6,344 nt of DNA from Gammaproteobacteria bacterium (lineage in GTDB: Bacteria; Pseudomonadota; Gammaproteobacteria; Steroidobacterales; Steroidobacteraceae), in NCBI GenBank assembly GCA_025350345.1, contig JANXYA010000230.1, positions 1-6,344 on the forward strand, written 5' to 3'. Position numbers and translations under genes: made by a program. Below the pieces are notes generated by a model. That model was not told the DNA's origin. It made no database searches and saw only the letters and a program-made list of their open reading frames with translations. Shown here one piece after another: positions 5,893 through 6,344 of the stretch; position 1 is the first letter of the stretch; each line of letters opens with the position of its first letter.

Positions 5893-6344
5893 CGCTTCGT
5901 GCCCTCGCGCCCGTACCGATCTTCGAAGCGCTCGATGTCGTCCTCGCCGAGGTAGCCGCCCGACTGCACCTCGATGATGTGCAGGGGCACGGTGCCGTGG
6001 TTCTCGATGCGGTGGCGCATGCCCACCGGGATGTAGGTGGACTGGTTTTCCCGGAGCTCGAAGATCTCTTCGCCACGGGTGATGCGTGCCGTGCCGGAGA
6101 CCACGATCCAATGCTCGGCGCGATGGTGATGCAGCTGCAGGGACAGCACCCCGCCCGGATGCACCACCAGCCTCTTGACCTGGAAGCGATCGCCCTGGTC
6201 GAGGGAATCGTAACTGCCCCAGGGGCGGAATACTTCGCGGTGCAGGGCATGCTCGGTGCGGCCCGAGTCCTTGAGCCGGGCCACCAGGGTCTTGACGTCC
6301 TGCACGCGATCGCGTGCCGCGACCAGCACCGCATCCTTGGTCTC
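5889..6344 (-). CDS. manC: Mannose-1-phosphate guanylyltransferase / mannose-6-phosphate isomerase, C-terminal part (type II, AlgA/ManC)
   Basis: The last 151 residues of a bifunctional enzyme are visible; full-length relatives are about 480 residues, so the nucleotidyltransferase domain lies beyond the window end. The full protein would isomerise fructose-6-phosphate to mannose-6-phosphate and later join mannose-1-phosphate to GTP to form GDP-mannose. The fragment begins in the linker (DAVLVAARDRVQDVK, 4-18). It then shows the cupin-fold isomerase: RPWGSYDSL (40-48), SLQLHHHRAEHWIVVSG (68-84) with the metal ligands Gln70, His72 and Glu77, and PVGMRHRIEN (106-115) with the fourth ligand His111. 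The end, EDDIERFEDRYGR (134-146), carries the catalytic-type Arg146. The stop overlaps the manB start by four bases, an operon arrangement that pairs the two GDP-mannose enzymes. All landmark residues are intact. Whether the gene is called algA, manC or cpsB depends on the polysaccharide made. Confidence 0.96.
   Translation of the reverse strand, partial: ETKDAVLVAARDRVQDVKTLVARLKDSGRTEHALHREVFRPWGSYDSLDQGDRFQVKRLVVHPGGVLSLQLHHHRAEHWIVVSGTARITRGEEIFELRENQSTYIPVGMRHRIENHGTVPLHIIEVQSGGYLGEDDIERFEDRYGREGTKR
5902..5906 (-). promoter_or_regulatory. manB: Ribosome binding site fixing the GTG start of manB
   Basis: The minus strand reads GAGGG inside the last codons of manC, followed by nine bases and the GTG at 5892-5890. 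Together with the GTGA overlap it supports the short form of manB over the longer open frame starting at 6111. Confidence 0.65.

Noticed and set aside
4912..5955. 347-codon plus-strand open frame
   Set aside because: It is antisense to manB and the manC end, low in complexity and lacks family motifs.
5893..6111. N-terminal extension of ManB by 73 residues from an ATG at 6111
   Set aside because: The extension is rich in Arg, His and Pro, lies wholly within manC in another frame and is not seen in the family. The GTG at 5892 has a ribosome binding site and matches the family start.

Overview
This is a GC-rich bacterial window, roughly two-thirds G+C in most lines. It carries seven genes, all read from the minus strand, so gene order runs from high coordinates to low. 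The gene families suggest a Pseudomonadota bacterium, most likely a gammaproteobacterium: a type II AlgA/ManC enzyme, a ManB/CpsG-type phosphomannomutase, a YdjA-type nitroreductase and a WbpE-like aminotransferase. Nothing here fixes the genus. The locus looks like part of a surface-polysaccharide (exopolysaccharide, capsule or O-antigen) gene cluster.

Layout in transcription order: (1) 6344-5889, the 3' end of manC, a bifunctional mannose-6-phosphate isomerase / mannose-1-phosphate guanylyltransferase cut by the window edge. (2) 5892-4537, manB phosphomannomutase, overlapping manC by four bases. (3) 4540-3965, a nitroreductase overlapping manB by four bases. (4) 3882-2590, a 12-helix major facilitator transporter, after an 82-base gap. 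(5) 2553-1453, a DegT/DnrJ/EryC1/StrS sugar aminotransferase close to WbpE, after a 36-base gap. (6) 1434-856, a secreted staphylococcal-nuclease-like protein, after an 18-base gap. (7) 644-1, a zinc-ribbon SAM methyltransferase cut by the window start, after a 211-base gap that holds a 14-base palindrome.

ManC and ManB together convert fructose-6-phosphate to mannose-6-phosphate, mannose-1-phosphate and GDP-mannose, a precursor for mannose, fucose or rhamnose in surface glycans. The aminotransferase would make an amino sugar on a nucleotide carrier, and the methyltransferase could decorate a glycan or another product. The nitroreductase, transporter and nuclease are not standard glycan enzymes. 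Their tight packing suggests co-transcription, not proof of a shared pathway. The methyltransferase is clearly less GC-rich over most of its length than the other genes and may have a different origin.

I found no rRNA, tRNA, CRISPR array, insertion sequence, phage gene or clear intrinsic terminator. The long plus-strand open frames are antisense shadows of the genes above. I see no strong case for a wholly new system. The points most worth checking are the methyltransferase and its upstream palindrome, the transporter start codon held in a hairpin loop, and the exported nuclease inside a glycan locus.
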